Assembly: GCA_900550965.1 (NCBI GenBank)
Contig: URUC01000047.1
Location: forward strand, 1 to 15,598
Direction of reading: 5' to 3'
Length of the DNA stretch: 15,598 bases
From: an uncultured Collinsella sp.
Lineage (GTDB): Bacteria > Actinomycetota > Coriobacteriia > Coriobacteriales > Coriobacteriaceae
The translations under genes and the position numbers were made by a program. Numbering within the stretch: position 1 is the stretch's first letter; each line of letters starts with the position of its first letter. Shown here one piece after another: positions 8,411-14,659 of this stretch. Below the pieces are notes generated by a model, which was not told the DNA's origin, searched no databases, and worked only from the letters and a program-made list of their open reading frames with translations.

Positions 8411-8542
8411 CTATCTACTACGTTTAGGCCGCAGGGGTCAACCATAGCCGGCTTTTTCGAAAATCGGCAAGCTTTCTACCTGCGGTTTTAATTTCACAAA
8501 TTCCGGGATGGTCGAGGATGGCCGGTTAAACGTAGTAGATAG
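8411..8542. repeat. 132-bp element bounded by 16-bp inverted repeats
   Basis: CTATCTACTACGTTTA at 8411-8426 recurs as its exact complement at 8527-8542. A smaller imperfect hairpin (GCCG...CGGC, 8447-8468) lies inside. No transposase or other gene is present. It may be a MITE-like or regulatory repeat. I have an unverified impression that similar sequence recurs in Collinsella genomes. Confidence 0.6.
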
Positions 8543-8607
8543 CCGTGTTTCGTGGCAAACGGTCCGACTCGAGACCCATGTCGACCAGCCTCGGATGGCA
8601 ATTCACG

Positions 8608-8676
8608 AAGTTGCGGTGGAATACGGACTGAATTGGCACCTTAAAGGCAAAAACACTCCGTATTTCACCGCAAGTT
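8608..8676. repeat. Long hairpin after the tadA-glxK stop
   Basis: Arms of 20 bp (8608-8627 and 8657-8676, 18 pairs matching) enclose a 29-base loop. The hairpin begins 16 bases past the stop codon of the TadA-glycerate kinase gene on the minus strand. A GTTTTTG run lies in the loop, not after the stem, so it is not a standard intrinsic terminator. It may protect the 3' end or be part of the neighbouring repeat element. Confidence 0.5.
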
Positions 8677-8692
8677 ATTGGAGGGATGGGTT

Positions 8693-10474
8693 TTAGAGGC
8701 GAGCGAGGTCATAGGCTTGGGCAGCCGCCTCGCCGGCACAGATGAGGTTGGTTGTGGCTTCTTGCAGATCGAGTGCCTGCTCCAGATCCATGGGCTTGCG
8801 GCAAATCGGCAAAACCAAGTCGATACCCTGCTCGTACACCGCATCCAGGTTGTCGGCACGACCGCCCACGACAGCGGCCACCGGCTTGCCATATCGCTTC
8901 GCACGGCAGGCCACACCCACCGGCGCCTTGCCGGCGGCGGATTGCTCATCCATATTGCCCTCGCCTGTAATGACCAGGTCGACATCGCGCACGCGCTCGT
9001 CAAACCCAACCAGATCGAGCACCGTCTCCACGCCAGAGCGCAGCTCCGCACCGAGCGCCAGCAGCGCAGCACCTAGGCCGCCCGCAGCACCGGCACCGGG
9101 CACGCCGAGCACCGAGCCAAATGTCCGTGCGCCCTCGGGTGTGCGCATCAACCCCTGGGCTCGAGCTCCGGCAATCGCCGTATCGAGCAGGCGGCCGTAG
9201 CCGACCATCCAACTGTCGTACCTGTGAAGTGCCTCGGCGTCATCTCTCGGCAGACCCTTCTGCCCACCGAACACTGCCAGCGCACCGCGGCGCCCCACGA
9301 GCGGATTCTCGACATCGGAAAGCACAACGATACGAGCGCCATCCAAAGCCCGTAGCGCTGGCGCCAAATCAACGCTCGCCACCCGCACAAGGCCGGCAAG
9401 ACCGGGGGCGGCATCGCAGCCCCGATCATCGACCACACGCGCGCCCAGCGCCTGCAGCATGCCGGCGCCACCATCGTTGGTGGCGCTGCCGCCCAAGCCA
9501 ATATAGATAGTCTTTGCCCCAGCACGGACTGCGCGAAGCATGAGCTCGCCCACGCCATAGGTCGAAGCCGCCAACGCCGCCGACTCCGTGCAAGGCGAAT
9601 ACCCAATGCCAGCCGCCTCGGCCATTTCGATGACAGCGGACTCGCGCTCGACATCAACCAGCATCCGGGCAGACGCGCGCTTGTCCAAGGGGCCTGCCAC
9701 CTCGCAGGTCACAATCTCACCGCCGCACGCGGCAACGGCATCGAGCGTCCCCTCACCGCCATCCGCCAGCGGCAACGTGTCCACCTCGGCATCGGGCCAA
9801 ACGCGGCGCACGCCTTCGGCAACCGCCGCCTCTGCCTGCGCACTCGAAACACTGCCCTTAAAGGAGTCGATCGCCAGCAGCACGCGGCGGGGCCGGCGGC
9901 ACGCGGGGCCAAAGTCAACCGCCGCGCCAGCATCCTCACCGGCACCTGCAAGCGCTGCGGCGTGAGCGGCGTGTGCTTCAAGATCGGCCCCACAACCGCA
10001 ATCAGCGCCGCCCGCTCCGCGCAGACCGCCAAAATAGCTACTCAGCAGCTCGCGGCATTCATCCGCCAGGACCCCAGCCGTCACGCTAAACCGATGATTC
10101 AGGCGCGAGTCGGCATTCAAATCGTATAGGGATCCCAACGCGCCCGCCTTGGCGTCGCTCGCGCCATACACGCAGCGCCCCACGCGCGCGTTAACCATAA
10201 GGCCTGCGCACATGCAGCAGGGTTCCAACGTCACATAGACCGTACAGTCGGAAAGGCGCCAGCGACCGAGCGCCTGGGCAGCGGAGCACACGGCCGCAAA
10301 CTCGGCATGAGCCGAAGGATCCTGATCGAGCTCGCGCCGATTGTGCGCCCTCGCGACGATCTCGCCGTCGCGCACCACTACGGCTCCGATGGGCACCTCG
10401 CCCACCGCAGCGGCGGCGCGAGCCTCCGCCAGCGCCTCGCGCATGAACTTCTCGTCGATTTCGGTGATCGTCAT
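8693..10474 (-). CDS. Fusion of tRNA adenosine deaminase (TadA) and glycerate 2-kinase
   Basis: A 593-residue protein with two enzyme domains. Residues 1-150 are TadA, which converts the wobble adenosine of tRNA-Arg(ACG) to inosine. Zinc and catalytic residues are present: H56 and E58 in HAE, then PCCMC with C86 and C89. A 45-residue Ala/Gly-rich linker follows, with a DCGCG stretch. Residues about 197-593 are a full-length glycerate 2-kinase (GarK/GlxK family), which phosphorylates D-glycerate with ATP; it opens with the typical AIDSFKGS motif and contains LADGGEGT, GLGGSATNDGG and ITGEGNMDEQS. The chosen start is ATG at 10472-10474, with GGGAAGG six bases upstream; a longer frame to a GTG at 10525 has no such site. 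No frame break separates the domains, and the only internal start near the kinase (a GTG) lacks a ribosome binding site. Domain calls are secure; that both domains act in one polypeptide is inferred. Confidence 0.92.
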   Translation of the reverse strand: MTITEIDEKFMREALAEARAAAAVGEVPIGAVVVRDGEIVARAHNRRELDQDPSAHAEFAAVCSAAQALGRWRLSDCTVYVTLEPCCMCAGLMVNARVGRCVYGASDAKAGALGSLYDLNADSRLNHRFSVTAGVLADECRELLSSYFGGLRGAGGADCGCGADLEAHAAHAAALAGAGEDAGAAVDFGPACRRPRRVLLAIDSFKGSVSSAQAEAAVAEGVRRVWPDAEVDTLPLADGGEGTLDAVAACGGEIVTCEVAGPLDKRASARMLVDVERESAVIEMAEAAGIGYSPCTESAALAASTYGVGELMLRAVRAGAKTIYIGLGGSATNDGGAGMLQALGARVVDDRGCDAAPGLAGLVRVASVDLAPALRALDGARIVVLSDVENPLVGRRGALAVFGGQKGLPRDDAEALHRYDSWMVGYGRLLDTAIAGARAQGLMRTPEGARTFGSVLGVPGAGAAGGLGAALLALGAELRSGVETVLDLVGFDERVRDVDLVITGEGNMDEQSAAGKAPVGVACRAKRYGKPVAAVVGGRADNLDAVYEQGIDLVLPICRKPMDLEQALDLQEATTNLICAGEAAAQAYDLARL

Positions 10475-10525
10475 CGTTCGCCTTCCCTGTTGCAAATTCA
10501 AAACGATGCTATCATTACGACTCAC
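10475..10525. promoter_or_regulatory. Shared divergent promoter region for tadA-glxK and tRNA-Ser
   Basis: Only 51 bp separate the two divergent transcription units. For the tRNA, TATCAT at 10510-10515 is a reasonable -10 box, with start near 10522, but the -35 match (CTGTTG, 10487-10492) is weak. For tadA the complement of the same AT-rich stretch (TAATGA) could serve. The two promoters must overlap. Confidence 0.4.
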
Positions 10526-10615
10526 GGAGAGATGGCAGAGCGGTTGAATGCGGCGGTCTTGAAAACCGTTGAGCGCGAGAGCGTTCCGGGGGTTCGAATC
10601 CCCCTCTCTCCGCCA
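10526..10615 (+). tRNA. tRNA-Ser (anticodon UGA)
   Basis: The acceptor stem GGAGAGA pairs with TCTCTCC, followed by discriminator G and an encoded CCA (10613-10615). The anticodon loop CTTGAAA carries TGA at 10560-10562, which reads UCA-type serine codons. The long variable arm (GAGCGCGAGAGCGTTC) is typical of class II tRNA-Ser, and the T arm GGGGGTTCGAATCCCCC is standard. The total is 90 nt. It stands alone, divergent from tadA-glxK and three bases from the end of the tetR gene. Confidence 0.97.
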
Positions 10616-10618
10616 CTT

Positions 10619-11215
10619 TTAGTGATGCACCGGCGTCATGGTCCGCTCAAACAGCGCATCGACCACGTCGGCCATCTCGGGTCGACGCTCAAGATCGTGG
10701 CCCGATTCCCACCATATCGTGAAAAGTCGAATAATACCGCCGGCGACAAACTCAGACGTCGTCTCGAGTGACACGGGGGCCAGGGCATCCTCGGCAAGCA
10801 CGTTCATCACACGCTCGCGGATGGAGCGGGCAATACGGTCGCAAATAACGTTGGTCAACATGCCCGACATGCTGCTTGCCAAAATGTTATCCATGAGCTG
10901 CTCGTGCGCCAGAATCAAATCCATGGCATCGTCCAAAATCGCGTGCCGAAGCGCGCGCACGTCCTCGGCAGACACTGCGCCGGCCTCATCGGGCTGTTTT
11001 TGCGGCAAGCCCGACATAAGCTCATCGATATAAAAGGCAAAGTAATCGTTCTTGTCGCGAAAGTGCTTGTAGAACGTCGTACGGCGAATCATGGCGCGGT
11101 CGCACAGCATGGCAACCGTCAGGTCCTCAAAACGATGCTCCTCGAGAAGTTCGGTGAAGGCATCGAACAGGGCGCGGTAGGTTTTCTTAATGCGAAGGTC
11201 CACTGGTATCGCCAT
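10619..11215 (-). CDS. TetR/AcrR-family transcriptional regulator
   Basis: A 198-residue regulator. The N-terminal TetR DNA-binding domain is clear: RIKKTYRALFDAF, then a helix-turn-helix around residues 31-54 (DLTVAMLCDRAMIRRTTFYK, followed by HFRDK). The C-terminal half is an all-helical ligand/dimer domain with the WW and aromatic residues usual in TetR_C_7/8-like proteins. The start is ATG at 11213-11215, but its only purine-rich stretch (GAGG) abuts the codon. A GTG four codons later (11201-11203) has that same stretch at a better distance, so it may be the true start. It is divergent from lemA, and a 13-bp palindrome overlaps its likely transcription start, which suggests autoregulation. 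Ligand and targets are unknown. Confidence 0.9.
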   Translation of the reverse strand: MAIPVDLRIKKTYRALFDAFTELLEEHRFEDLTVAMLCDRAMIRRTTFYKHFRDKNDYFAFYIDELMSGLPQKQPDEAGAVSAEDVRALRHAILDDAMDLILAHEQLMDNILASSMSGMLTNVICDRIARSIRERVMNVLAEDALAPVSLETTSEFVAGGIIRLFTIWWESGHDLERRPEMADVVDALFERTMTPVHH

Positions 11216-11236
11216 CCTCAGGGCAAAGACAACACT

Positions 11237-11258
11237 CGACAATCTGTCGCATATCTTA
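11237..11258 (-). promoter_or_regulatory. Candidate tetR promoter -10 box and operator palindrome
   Basis: On the minus strand a TAAGAT -10 box (11253-11258) is followed by the palindrome CGACA-N3-TGTCG (11237-11249), where transcription would start. This is a usual location for an autoregulatory TetR operator. No good -35 box is visible. Confidence 0.45.
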
Positions 11259-11323
11259 CACCTGTACCTCGCGCGCTTTGCCCCGGTGCCAACCCCGCCG
11301 AAAACATAACGCTTACCGGAAAG

Positions 11324-11353
11324 TTCGGCACGGCAAAACGTTGCGGGTATACT
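11324..11353 (+). promoter_or_regulatory. Probable lemA promoter
   Basis: TATACT at 11348-11353 is a near-consensus -10 box. A partial -35 box TTCGGC (11324-11329) lies 18 bp upstream. The predicted leader is about 55 bases. Confidence 0.55.
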
Positions 11354-11414
11354 AGTAGCGTTATACCAACGGCAGCTGGCGCCTGCCGCCGCGGCCATTC
11401 GAAACGGAGACATC

Positions 11415-11966
11415 ATGATTACCGTCATCATCGGCATCGTTGTTGTCATTGTGATTGTCTGCGCCATCGCCGGCATCTACAACAACATGGTCACCAAGCG
11501 TAACCGCATCGATAACGCGTGGCAGAACATCGATACGCAGCTGCAGCGCCGCAACGACCTGATCCCCAACCTGGTCGAGACCGTCAAGGGCTACGCCAAG
11601 CACGAGCAGGAGACGCTCTCCGCCGTGATCAGCGCGCGTAACACCGCCGTCAAGGCCACCACGCCCGAGGCCAAGATGGAAGCCGACAACGTGCTGACCG
11701 GTGCGCTGCGCCAGCTCTTCGCCGTAGCCGAGGCCTATCCCGATCTTAAGGCAAACACCAACTTTACGCAGCTGCAGGCATCGCTCGAGGATACCGAGAA
11801 CAAGATTAGCTATGCACGCCAGAGCTACAACGATTGCGTGCTCAGCTACAACAACGCCATTCAGACGTTCCCGGCTGTCATCTTTGCCGGCATCTTCCAG
11901 TTTAAGGAGCGCCAGGGCTTCGAGGCCGCCGAAGCAGCCCGCCAGGCCCCGACCGTCAAGTTCTAG
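11415..11966 (+). CDS. lemA: LemA family membrane protein
   Basis: A 183-residue protein of the LemA family, whose molecular role is poorly defined. A single N-terminal membrane helix (residues about 2-22) is followed by a long helical domain with the family signature NRIDNAWQNIDTQLQRRNDL, the IPNLVETVKGYAKHE segment, and a C-terminal FKERQGFEAAE stretch ending in PTVKF, like the usual end of LemA proteins. Length is typical. The start ATG has GGAGA six bases upstream. LemA genes are often followed by TPM-domain or DUF2207 membrane protein genes or htpX; here it stands alone and ends at a strong terminator. The divergent TetR gene may control it, which is inferred only from position. Confidence 0.95.
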   Translation: MITVIIGIVVVIVIVCAIAGIYNNMVTKRNRIDNAWQNIDTQLQRRNDLIPNLVETVKGYAKHEQETLSAVISARNTAVKATTPEAKMEADNVLTGALRQLFAVAEAYPDLKANTNFTQLQASLEDTENKISYARQSYNDCVLSYNNAIQTFPAVIFAGIFQFKERQGFEAAEAARQAPTVKF

Positions 11967-12002
11967 TAGTTTGACAGCGCATCCTTAATCGGCCAAATGC
12001 AT

Positions 12003-12049
12003 AAACCGCCCCATCGAATGCATACTTCGACGGGGCGGTTTCCTTTTTT
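12003..12049 (+). terminator. Intrinsic terminator of lemA
   Basis: AAACCGCCCC (12003-12012) pairs with GGGGCGGTTT (12032-12041). An inner TCGAA/TTCGA stem extends it past one A-C mismatch. Six T bases follow at 12044-12049. A strong rho-independent terminator 37 bases past the lemA stop. Confidence 0.92.
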
Positions 12050-12071
12050 GCAAAGGTCCCCCTCTATGCAC

Positions 12072-12274
12072 CGTGCATTTTTAGGAGTATTCAACATAAC
12101 CAAGAGCTTCGGGTGCCACGATAAATGCCAAAGAGCGCGAATATCCCTGCAAATCAAACGCTGCCAGCCCATAACCCCGCCCATCATTCGTAGAAAACAT
12201 CGAGAAATCCCGATTTTTTGCCCGAGGTCGGTATGCAGGGGCCTTCGATTGCAGAATACTCGCAAAAATGCACG
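12072..12274. mobile_element. MITE-like 203-bp element with imperfect 21-bp terminal inverted repeats
   Basis: The plus strand begins CGTGCATTTTT-AG-GAGTATTC (12072-12092). The same sequence with GC in place of AG is found on the minus strand at 12254-12274, giving 19 of 21 matching positions. No transposase is inside and I see no clear target-site duplication. It could be a non-autonomous transposable element or the remnant of two oppositely oriented copies of a smaller repeat. Confidence 0.5.
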
Positions 12275-12314
12275 TCGCCACCACCCCCACATGGCGCGAA
12301 CCAAAACAAAAGCG

Positions 12315-12428
12315 CGGCCTTCCTTTCCGGCGCACTCCGCAGGACGAAAGAACCTCCGCCGCACGAAGTGCGCAGCGGAGGTTCTTTCATGTCCGAGGAC
12401 GCGCCGGAAAGAAAGGCCGTCCTCGGAC
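12315..12428 (-). terminator. Nested palindrome cluster downstream of ilvE
   Basis: Three stems are nested or compete. A: 12315-12333 with 12401-12419 (18 of 19 pairs). B, inside A: 12346-12359 with 12375-12388 (14 perfect pairs) plus a CGCAC/GTGCG tip. C: GTCCGAGGAC at 12391-12400 with 12419-12428, which competes with A. Reading from ilvE on the minus strand, stem A is followed by CGCGCTTTTGTTTT, so the whole unit can act as an elaborate terminator. It is far larger than a normal one and may have arisen from repeat insertion. Confidence 0.6.
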
Positions 12429-12445
12429 CGGACAGCTAAGACAGC

Positions 12446-13498
12446 TTACGCGACGGTGTAAACCCAGTTGTGCTTATCCTCAACAGCACCGGACTGGATA
12501 CCAGTCAGGGTCTCGCGAAGCTTCTTCATCACGGGACCGATCTCGGTGTAGCCAGCCGGGAAGGTCACGGTCTCGTCGGCGCCATAGACCTTGTTGTCAA
12601 TCTCGCCCACCGGGGAGATGACGGCAGCGGTGCCGCACAGGCCGCACTCCACAAAGGTGCCGGCCTTGACCTCGGCCCACTCGACGGGGCGCTGATCGAC
12701 GGTCATACCCAGGTCCTGAGCGACCTGAACGAGCGAACGACGGGTGATGGAGGGCAGGATGGAGTCGGTGTGCGACTGCGGAACGACGAGCGTGCCGTCC
12801 TCCTTCACGAACAGGACGTTGGCGCCACCGGTCTCCTCGACATAGGTGCGGGACTCGGAGTCGAGATACAGGTTCTCGGCATAGCCCTCGCGATGGGCCT
12901 CCATCGTGGGCTTAAGGGACATGGCGTAGTTCAGGCCGGCCTTGATGTTGCCGGTGCCGTGCGGTGCGGCACGGTCGTACTCGGAAACGCGCAGCTTGAC
13001 GGGCTTGAGGCCGCCCTTAAAGTACGGACCGACCGGGGTCACGAGAATACGGAACGTGTACTCAGGAGCGGGAGCCACGCCGATCACGTCACCGGAACCG
13101 ATCATAAACGGACGCACGTACAGGGTCGCGCCGGAGCCGAAGGGCGGAACCCAGGCGGCGTTGGCAGAAACGACCTGCTTGACGGCCTCAACGAACTTGT
13201 CCTTGGGGAACGGGGGCATCTCGAGGCGCTGCGCAGAGTTATACATGCGCTCGGCGTTCATGTCGGGACGGAAGCAGACGATGCTGCCGTCCTCGGCGGT
13301 GTAGGCCTTCAGGCCCTCAAAGACCTCCTGGCAGTAATGGAAGATGCCGCCGCACTCGGAGACATGCAGGGTGTGGTCGGTGGTCAGGCCGCCCTCGTCC
13401 CACTCGCCATCCTTCCAATGAGCCTCGTAGCTGTAATCGGTCTTCATGTAGCCAAAGCCGAGGCTACCCCAATCGATATCCTTCTTCTCGACAGTCAT
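12446..13498 (-). CDS. ilvE: Branched-chain amino acid aminotransferase
   Basis: A 350-residue class IV PLP-dependent aminotransferase that exchanges amino groups between glutamate and leucine, isoleucine or valine, the last step of their synthesis. The catalytic lysine is K186 in GTGNIKAGLNYA, in the usual family context. Other signatures are HYCQEVFEGLKAY, the RP residues of CFRPDMNAERM, YVRPFMIG, the YVEETGGANVLFV block, and SILPSITRRS with the downstream CGTAAVISPVG phosphate-binding loop. Length matches the long bacterial/eukaryotic type (BCAT2-like). ATG at 13496-13498 is chosen because AGGAG lies six bases upstream; the frame stays open further up to 13648, but that stretch looks like leader DNA. 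Monocistronic. Confidence 0.96.
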   Translation of the reverse strand: MTVEKKDIDWGSLGFGYMKTDYSYEAHWKDGEWDEGGLTTDHTLHVSECGGIFHYCQEVFEGLKAYTAEDGSIVCFRPDMNAERMYNSAQRLEMPPFPKDKFVEAVKQVVSANAAWVPPFGSGATLYVRPFMIGSGDVIGVAPAPEYTFRILVTPVGPYFKGGLKPVKLRVSEYDRAAPHGTGNIKAGLNYAMSLKPTMEAHREGYAENLYLDSESRTYVEETGGANVLFVKEDGTLVVPQSHTDSILPSITRRSLVQVAQDLGMTVDQRPVEWAEVKAGTFVECGLCGTAAVISPVGEIDNKVYGADETVTFPAGYTEIGPVMKKLRETLTGIQSGAVEDKHNWVYTVA

Positions 13499-13651
13499 AT
13501 GTCGCTCCTTACATACACAGTTGCAAACTCGCGAACCCGCACGCAAGGACCGAGGCCGACCGCGTCGCAACGTCGCACGCCCGGAGCGTAGAGCCGGACG
13601 GGACACGCAAACGGCATCAAAGCCGATGGCACGTCGATTCGCATGCACGAG

Positions 13652-13680
13652 ATTGTACTCCCCGTACGCGTCTGATAAAA
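13652..13680 (-). promoter_or_regulatory. Possible ilvE promoter
   Basis: TACAAT (13652-13657 on the complement) is a good -10 box. The -35 region 17 bp upstream, TTTTAT (13675-13680), is poor. It implies a leader of about 147 bases. I searched the leader by eye for a T-box or leader peptide and saw neither. An AT-rich dyad CTTTA-N6-TAAAG lies just upstream at 13688-13703. Confidence 0.4.
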
Positions 13681-13727
13681 CGCTTTTCTTTAACTAAGTA
13701 AAGTATTTTCATTTGACCGAAACTAAA

Positions 13728-13759
13728 GAGGCCCGCCACCGTAAGCGGTGACGGGCCTC
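13728..13759 (-). terminator. Intrinsic terminator of the dedA gene
   Basis: GAGGCCCG-x-CACCG pairs with CGGTG-x-CGGGCCTC across a four-base loop. On the minus strand the stem is followed by TTTAGTTT. It lies 28 bases past the dedA stop and upstream of the ilvE promoter. Confidence 0.85.
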
Positions 13760-13787
13760 AACTGCACGGTTTGCGCGCTGGCTCGAG

Positions 13788-14435
13788 CTACGCGTTCTTT
13801 TTGCCCAGCTTTGCCTTAACCAGACCGACCACAGTCGGGATGATCGACACGGCGACGATGCCGATAATCAGCAGCTCAAAGTGCTCCTGCACAAAGGGGA
13901 TGCCGCCAAAGAAGTAACCCAGCAGCGTAAAGACCGTCGACCAGGTAATGCCGCCCAGCACGTTAAAGATCACAAAGTTGCGCCAGTGCATGCCGCCCAT
14001 GCCGGCGATAAAGGGCACAAAGGTGCGGATAAACGGGAAGAAGCGGCCCAGGAAGATGGCTAGGTGACCCCACTTGTCCAAGAAGTCCTCGGACTTTTTA
14101 ATGCGCTCGGGCGTCATAGCCTTCACCTTGCCCGAAGCAATGATCTTTTTGCCAAAGAAATGACCGATCATAAAGTTGCACTGATCGCCCAGGATGGCTG
14201 CGGCCCATGCGGTTGCCAGAAGCGCCACGATGTTAAAGCCGCCGTTGTGGGCAAAGAAGCCCGAGGCAAACAGCAGCGAATCGCCGGGAAGGAACGGGAA
14301 GAACACCACGCCCGTCTCGATAAAGATGATCAGGAACACGCAGCCGTAGGCCATAAGCGGGCCGGCGGCGATCCAGCTGGCGATCGCGGTGCGCGGATCC
14401 TTAAGCAGCTCGGCGATAAAATTAATGAAACCCAT
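13788..14435 (-). CDS. DedA family membrane protein
   Basis: A 215-residue integral membrane protein of the DedA/SNARE-associated (VTT) superfamily, whose members act in phospholipid flipping, proton-linked transport and envelope homeostasis. Several hydrophobic helices are evident, with re-entrant motifs FLPGDSLLFASGF near residue 48 and GRFFPFIRTFVPFIAGMGGM near residue 130. E40, D52, R131 and R137 correspond by position and context to the four residues known to be essential in E. coli YqjA/YghB (E39, D51, R130, R136), so it should be functional. ATG at 14433-14435 is preferred, with AGAGG about ten bases upstream; longer frames lack a site. It is divergent from cysE with its own terminator. 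Substrate unknown. Confidence 0.93.
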   Translation of the reverse strand: MGFINFIAELLKDPRTAIASWIAAGPLMAYGCVFLIIFIETGVVFFPFLPGDSLLFASGFFAHNGGFNIVALLATAWAAAILGDQCNFMIGHFFGKKIIASGKVKAMTPERIKKSEDFLDKWGHLAIFLGRFFPFIRTFVPFIAGMGGMHWRNFVIFNVLGGITWSTVFTLLGYFFGGIPFVQEHFELLIIGIVAVSIIPTVVGLVKAKLGKKNA

Positions 14436-14481
14436 GAAGTAAAACCTCTCAGTTGTGGGCGCGGATACGTCCAAGTTGACC

Positions 14482-14510
14482 AGTATACGGTTGCGGCGCG
14501 GCCATGCACA
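14482..14510 (-). promoter_or_regulatory. Probable dedA promoter
   Basis: TATACT on the minus strand (14482-14487) with TGTGCA 17 bp upstream (14505-14510). The -10 box is strong and the -35 box weak. The predicted leader is about 40 bases. Confidence 0.5.
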
Positions 14511-14590
14511 CGACCGCACAAAAGCATGACTCCATTACCAGCAAGTATGCATAACTGACATCTGTCACGCTAAGCCGTGGAAGATTGCTC

Positions 14591-14618
14591 TTCCTAATCC
14601 CTAGCGAATCGCTATACT
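14591..14618 (+). promoter_or_regulatory. Probable cysE promoter
   Basis: TATACT at 14613-14618 is a good -10 box; TTCCTA (14591-14596), 16 bp upstream, is a weak -35 box. The leader would be about 35 bases, ending at the AGGGAGGG ribosome binding site. I see no riboswitch in this short leader. Confidence 0.5.
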
Positions 14619-14659
14619 TTATTGAATCGCATTGCCATGGCGCTAAGGGAGGGCGGCCG

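Larger units (their letters stand above)
8063..8692. other. 630-bp gene-free interval between adhesin and tadA-glxK
   Basis: I find no convincing gene here. Small open frames on the plus strand (8210-8491, 8508-8696) lack good ribosome binding sites and family resemblance, and cross the inverted repeats described separately. The half near 8063-8220 holds the probable adhesin promoter and a duplicated AT-rich motif. The half near 8400-8690 holds two long dyads that look like a repeat element. A small GCGCC/GGCGC hairpin sits at 8310-8323. Confidence 0.6.
11967..12445. other. Repeat-rich gap between lemA and ilvE
   Basis: The two genes converge on this 479-bp stretch. It holds the lemA terminator, a 203-bp inverted-repeat element and a nested palindrome cluster, each listed separately. 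Short open frames on the minus strand cross these structures; one ends in a protein-like segment (GYGLAAFDLQGYSRSLAF) with its stop inside the left repeat arm. I do not count it as a gene, because it has no clear start site or recognised family. Confidence 0.6.

Noticed and set aside
8508..8696. Plus-strand 62-codon open frame near the long hairpin
   Set aside because: It crosses both arms of the 8608-8676 hairpin and one arm of the 8411-8542 repeat and overlaps the tadA-glxK stop. No recognised family.
8693..10525. Longer N-terminus for the TadA fusion from a GTG at 10525
   Set aside because: The extra 17 codons lie in the divergent promoter region and directly abut tRNA-Ser. The ATG at 10474 has a good ribosome binding site and the normal TadA N-terminus.
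10526..10615. Functional link between TadA and the adjacent tRNA
   Set aside because: TadA edits tRNA-Arg(ACG), whereas this is tRNA-Ser(UGA) with no A34. The proximity is probably incidental.
13499..13648. In-frame extension of ilvE upstream of its ATG, or a leader peptide/T-box
   Set aside because: The frame is open by composition only; AGGAG marks the internal ATG. I saw no T-box specifier/antiterminator pattern or branched-chain codon run.
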